The notes below the pieces were generated by a model. It ran no database searches. It was not told the DNA's origin and saw only the letters and a list, made by a program, of their open reading frames with translations. Below are positions 30,669 through 33,419 of a stretch of DNA of 33,419 bases, one piece after another; position 1 is the stretch's first letter, and every line of letters begins with the position of its first letter. Position numbers and translations under genes: made by a program. Source of the stretch: an uncultured Ruminococcus sp. (GTDB lineage: Bacteria > Bacillota > Clostridia > Oscillospirales > Acutalibacteraceae); NCBI GenBank assembly GCA_902799245.1, contig CADBZY010000027.1:4200-37618 (forward strand). The letters are read 5' to 3'.

Positions 30669-32348
30669 TTACTCGTCGGTTTCTGTGGCCATCTCGTTCA
30701 GCTTCTGCTGTCTGTCAAGGCAGGTTGGGAAATCAATATACCTGAAATAGATGTCAATCTGCTGCGGTGAATTTCTGCCCCACTTCTTTTCTCTCTCGTG
30801 AATAACGATTTTACTGATGAAAGTATGCAGGATTTCCGTTGTCAGTTCCTCTATCATCACATACTTTTTCGCGAGATCAGTGAAGCGTTGCACGTTAGAA
30901 GTGCTTTCCTTGAGTCGTTCAACTTCTTGTTCCAGATCAGGAATGGCGGCATCCAGTTCTCTTTTTTCAGTAGTATATGCTTCTGATAGCATCTTGTACT
31001 GATCTTCACTGATTCTTCCAAGCACACTGTCTTCGTACAATCTTGTGAACAGAGTTGCCAGTTCAGAGGAGCGATGTTTTGCTTTCGCCAACTCTTTCGT
31101 CTTGGCGTTAAGCTCCTTACGAGACTGGGCAGAAGTTTTTTGATTGATGTACTCGGCAAACTCATCCGTCCTTGTACGTGCGAAGTACAGCGCCTTGTTG
31201 ATTTCCTCAAGAACGATTTGGTCAAGTTGAGTTTCCTTAATACGGTGAGGTGTGCATATTGAGCAGCCGGACTGGTTGCGATAAGAGTGGTTGCAATAAT
31301 TACTGCACTCGAATCCAATTCTACCGCCCTTACTTTTCTTGCACAGGAGGGAAAGAGATGAACCGCAATCAGAACAATATAGGAGACCGCTGTACTTGTT
31401 GACCTCTCCCAGTAGAGTATGCCTTCGTTTATTTGCTCTAATGGATTGAACGATATCCCATGTGGTCTGATCAATGATAGCTTCATGCGTGTTTTCGATG
31501 CGTATCTGTCCTTCCTTAGGAACCTTAACTTTTCGCTTGTCCTTGTAGGATATGACTTTGGTACGGCAATTAACGGTATGACCAAGATAGACTTCATTTT
31601 CAAGAATCAGACCAATAGTTCTTTGATTCCAGCCATATGGCTCATTGACATCTGTGGGCGTTCCGTAGTTGCCTGTCGTCTGGTAGCGATAGCTCGCTGG
31701 TTTCAGAATTTTATTGCGCCTTAATGCGGAGGCAATCGCAGCGGGCCCGAGACCCTGAGCGCACATTTGGTAGATGCGTCTGACGACTTCTGCCGCTTCT
31801 TCATCGATTACCAAGTGCGGTTTGCCCTCCTTGCCACGCTTGTAACCGTAGGGCGCGTTGTTGGTAAGCGACTTTCCGCTTGTGGCTTTGGACTTCAAGA
31901 CTGCCCGAATCTTCTTGCTGGTATCCCTTGCATACCACTCGTTGAAGAGATTTTTGAAGGGCGCAAGCTCATTTCCGTCCAGATCATCCGAGTCAAATCC
32001 GTCGTTGACGGCGATATATCTGATTCCAAGACCGGGGAACAACACCTCAGAATACTTGCCGACCTCGATGTAATTTCTTCCAAGACGCGACAGATCCTTC
32101 GTGATGATGACGCCAACCTTGCCAGCGTTTGCCAGACTGAGTAGCTCCTGAAAGCCGGGGCGGTCAAAGCTGACGCCCGAATATCCGTCGTCGGAAATGA
32201 TTTTGATGTTGGTAAATCCATGTTCCTGTGCGTATCGGAGGAGCAATTCCTTCTGATTAACGATGCTGTTGCTGTCGCCTTCGTTTTCGTCCTCGCGCGA
32301 AAGTCTGAGATAGAGAACGGTTAATAGGTTATCGGTTTGATGTAACAT
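30669..32348 (-). CDS. Large serine recombinase (TndX/TnpX-like)
   Basis: A 559-residue protein. The resolvase domain (about 9-150) has the nucleophile Ser17 in YLRLSRED, then DDGYSGVSFDRPGF and ITKDLSRLGRNYIEVG. The recombinase domain (about 170-290) has APYGYKRGKEGKPHLVIDEEAAEVVRRI and GWNQRTIGLILENEVYLG. A zinc ribbon (about 320-380) has YCSDCGSSL and several more Cys, and a coiled coil (about 410-500) precedes the end. All parts of an active enzyme of the Tn4451/Tn5397 kind are present. ATG 32348 follows AAAGGAG by six bases. It should cut and join att sites with a 2-base overlap; I could not identify those sites. Confidence 0.92.
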   Translation of the reverse strand: MLHQTDNLLTVLYLRLSREDENEGDSNSIVNQKELLLRYAQEHGFTNIKIISDDGYSGVSFDRPGFQELLSLANAGKVGVIITKDLSRLGRNYIEVGKYSEVLFPGLGIRYIAVNDGFDSDDLDGNELAPFKNLFNEWYARDTSKKIRAVLKSKATSGKSLTNNAPYGYKRGKEGKPHLVIDEEAAEVVRRIYQMCAQGLGPAAIASALRRNKILKPASYRYQTTGNYGTPTDVNEPYGWNQRTIGLILENEVYLGHTVNCRTKVISYKDKRKVKVPKEGQIRIENTHEAIIDQTTWDIVQSIRANKRRHTLLGEVNKYSGLLYCSDCGSSLSLLCKKSKGGRIGFECSNYCNHSYRNQSGCSICTPHRIKETQLDQIVLEEINKALYFARTRTDEFAEYINQKTSAQSRKELNAKTKELAKAKHRSSELATLFTRLYEDSVLGRISEDQYKMLSEAYTTEKRELDAAIPDLEQEVERLKESTSNVQRFTDLAKKYVMIEELTTEILHTFISKIVIHEREKKWGRNSPQQIDIYFRYIDFPTCLDRQQKLNEMATETDE

Positions 32349-32367
32349 AGTGAACTCCTTTCAAAAA

Positions 32368-32658
32368 TCAAACCGATTGAGAGATCGCAGTTGCTTCATT
32401 TTGCCGCTGCAAATCCCTGTCGATCAGGTGCCTGATACCGTTCACAGCACTCTGATTTTCCAGCATATTGAAGACAGAATTGACCGTGATCCTCTTGCCT
32501 TCGACGAAATATTTTCTCTGTGTGATCATGTTTTCATCGTCCGTTCTGTAAACTGTTCTGCGACGAATCGCAAGATCCGTGTTGATAGAGGACTCACCGT
32601 CAGAGAGAAGAAAGCTCTCCTCCTGATCAAATTTCTGATCAAATTTCAATTTTTCCAT
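32368..32658 (-). CDS. Small protein before the recombinase, TnpW-like
   Basis: A 96-residue protein. The second half (KRITVNSVFNMLENQSAVNGIRHLIDRDL) resembles the small TnpW-type proteins that precede recombinases in clostridial transposons; the first half is polar. AAAGGAG lies ten bases before ATG 32658, and a longer start at 32703 lacks a site. Its stop is 19 bases before the recombinase start, so the two are one operon. Role unknown; the family name is tentative. Confidence 0.65.
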   Translation of the reverse strand: MEKLKFDQKFDQEESFLLSDGESSINTDLAIRRRTVYRTDDENMITQRKYFVEGKRITVNSVFNMLENQSAVNGIRHLIDRDLQRQNEATAISQSV

Positions 32659-32719
32659 AAAAATTTTGCTCCTTTCAAATTTTTTCAAAGTTTCATTTTT
32701 CATTGGTCATAACCGACAG

Positions 32720-32825
32720 GTAACACCTTACGGAATACGCCCTGTAACACACATTAATGGCTGAAACAACGCTATACAGGCGTTTGAAAAATACAACAGG
32801 TAACACAAATAGTAGTTAGTAACAC
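32720..32825. repeat. Four direct copies of GTAACAC
   Basis: GTAACAC occurs at 32720, 32744, 32800 and 32819, three of them within a wider AGGTAACAC or AGTAACAC context. Spacing is irregular (24, 56 and 19 bp). They lie upstream of the TnpW-like/recombinase operon and could be binding sites for a recombinase-associated factor or part of an attachment region. No gene is supported in 32659-32930. Confidence 0.5.
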
Positions 32826-33064
32826 CTTTTCAAACTCCCGAACGGCGTTGCCGGTCGGCGTACAGGGGAATTGACCACCCCTCAATTAACACACCCTTTT
32901 TCCTGCTTGATATTAAGACAATATAGCTTTGAAAAAGACTGAAACAATGCTTCCTGATACGCTGTCAACTAATTCGGCACAAAAATTAGACGCTGTTTTT
33001 TTCGTGCGTGAAATCTGGCGTTACAGCCCTTTTTTCAGTCAGACGGGTACGTGTCGCCCTTCGG

Positions 33065-33419
33065 CAAAGAAATGCGACACAGGGCATTTACGGGCGAACT
33101 GTCGGGGCAGAAAAGGAAGAATGTAATCATGCAGGTTGTCATCTTCATTCTCACACGGTTAATTTTCGCGGGCTGGTTTTTCTTTTTCTGCCGGTTTAGC
33201 ATGACTCACTCGGTTAAAGAACGAGCCGCAGGGCGTAGCGTCGGGCAGAAAAAGAAGAATGCAACAATGCAAACACACTCAAAAGAAGAATGCAACCTCT
33301 GCATCCTTCCTCAAGGACAGCCTGCAATGTTGCACTCTTCATCTGAAACACTTTCGCAACGTAGCATCCGACTTTGTAATTTAGCAAGACAAAAGAAGAA
33401 TGCAACAATGCAAACGCAC
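33065..33419. repeat. Right-edge repeat region without genes
   Basis: Three copies of AAAAGAAGAATGCAAC (33250-33265, 33281-33296, 33391-33406); the first and third extend to 29 bp with one difference, the third reaching the window edge. A degenerate copy is at 33111-33134. An inverted pair, TCTTTTTCTGCC (33181-33192) and GGCAGAAAAAGA (33244-33255), is perfect over 12 bp. The stretches 33063-33134 and 33212-33275 also align loosely as a duplicated unit ending in GTCGGG-CAGAAAA. Open frames here are short and lack ribosome sites. The region may be near the end of the mobile element. Confidence 0.6.

Noticed and set aside
32929-33199. Short plus-strand open frames at the right edge
   Set aside because: No ribosome site, low-complexity or Arg/Cys-rich products, and they fall within repeats.
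32720-33419. CRISPR array at the right edge
   Set aside because: Repeats are few, of different kinds and irregularly spaced, with no spacer pattern and no cas genes.
1-33419. tRNA, rRNA or riboswitch genes
   Set aside because: No cloverleaf, rRNA segment or recognised riboswitch core was found by eye in the intergenic regions.

Overview
The window looks like chromosomal accessory DNA from an anaerobic gut-type Clostridia (Oscillospiraceae/Ruminococcus-like). The reasons are strong AGGAGG-type ribosome sites, sigma-A promoters, lipoprotein signal peptides, SPxTG-like surface anchors, DUF6273 domains, LytS-type kinases and a TndX-like large serine recombinase. No rRNA, tRNA or CRISPR array was seen. 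All family names are from reading the translations; no database was searched.

Left part (1-5.2 kb): a membrane-anchored TIR protein with two DUF6273 domains (minus strand) diverges from a large Fic-fold protein whose catalytic His is Arg (plus strand). Next (5.1-9.8 kb) is a scrap zone. It holds a 5'-truncated DDE transposase fused to a 3'-truncated lipoprotein gene, then a surface-protein gene cut by an IS66-family element (8097-9682). The other end of that element cuts an ABC-transporter ATPase gene after 24 codons. From 9.9 to 11.8 kb is a MerR regulator/serine hydrolase operon with a typical 19-bp-spacer MerR promoter.

Centre (12.2-29.3 kb): a signal-transduction island. Two LytS-type sensor kinases (one frameshifted) pair with two response regulators carrying a SARP-like winged-helix output domain. 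There are also two degenerate stand-alone receivers. One has Gly at the phospho-acceptor site. The other has Glu there and continues into a double-glycine peptide-export leader and a 74-residue tail, and just downstream lies the 5' stub of a gene resembling an NHLM-type bacteriocin secretion (HlyD-like) protein, destroyed by a junction with an unrelated XRE regulator gene. A beta-propeller-like lipoprotein, an amino-acid-type ABC importer (binding domains fused to permease, and an ATPase with an unusual C-terminal extension), two YdcF-family proteins, a surface protein and an ECF sigma/anti-sigma/lipoprotein operon complete the island.

The strongest sequence-level result is that four promoters in this island share one architecture: two copies of (C/T)TG(G/A)ACA with an 11-bp period, then exactly 8 bp to a TATAAT-like -10. 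They precede the kinase HK2, the ABC importer, the receiver RR3 and the second YdcF gene. Paired heptamers with 11-bp period next to the -10 are the known binding geometry of SARP-type activators, so the two SARP-like regulators encoded here are the obvious candidates to drive a local regulon.

Right part (29.3-33.4 kb): tandem 18-bp palindromes in front of a broken SLOG/DUF1273-like gene, then a recombinase module of a mobile element (small TnpW-like protein, large serine recombinase, acidic small protein, HTH protein). The right edge has no convincing gene but carries several direct and inverted repeats and may be near an element end.
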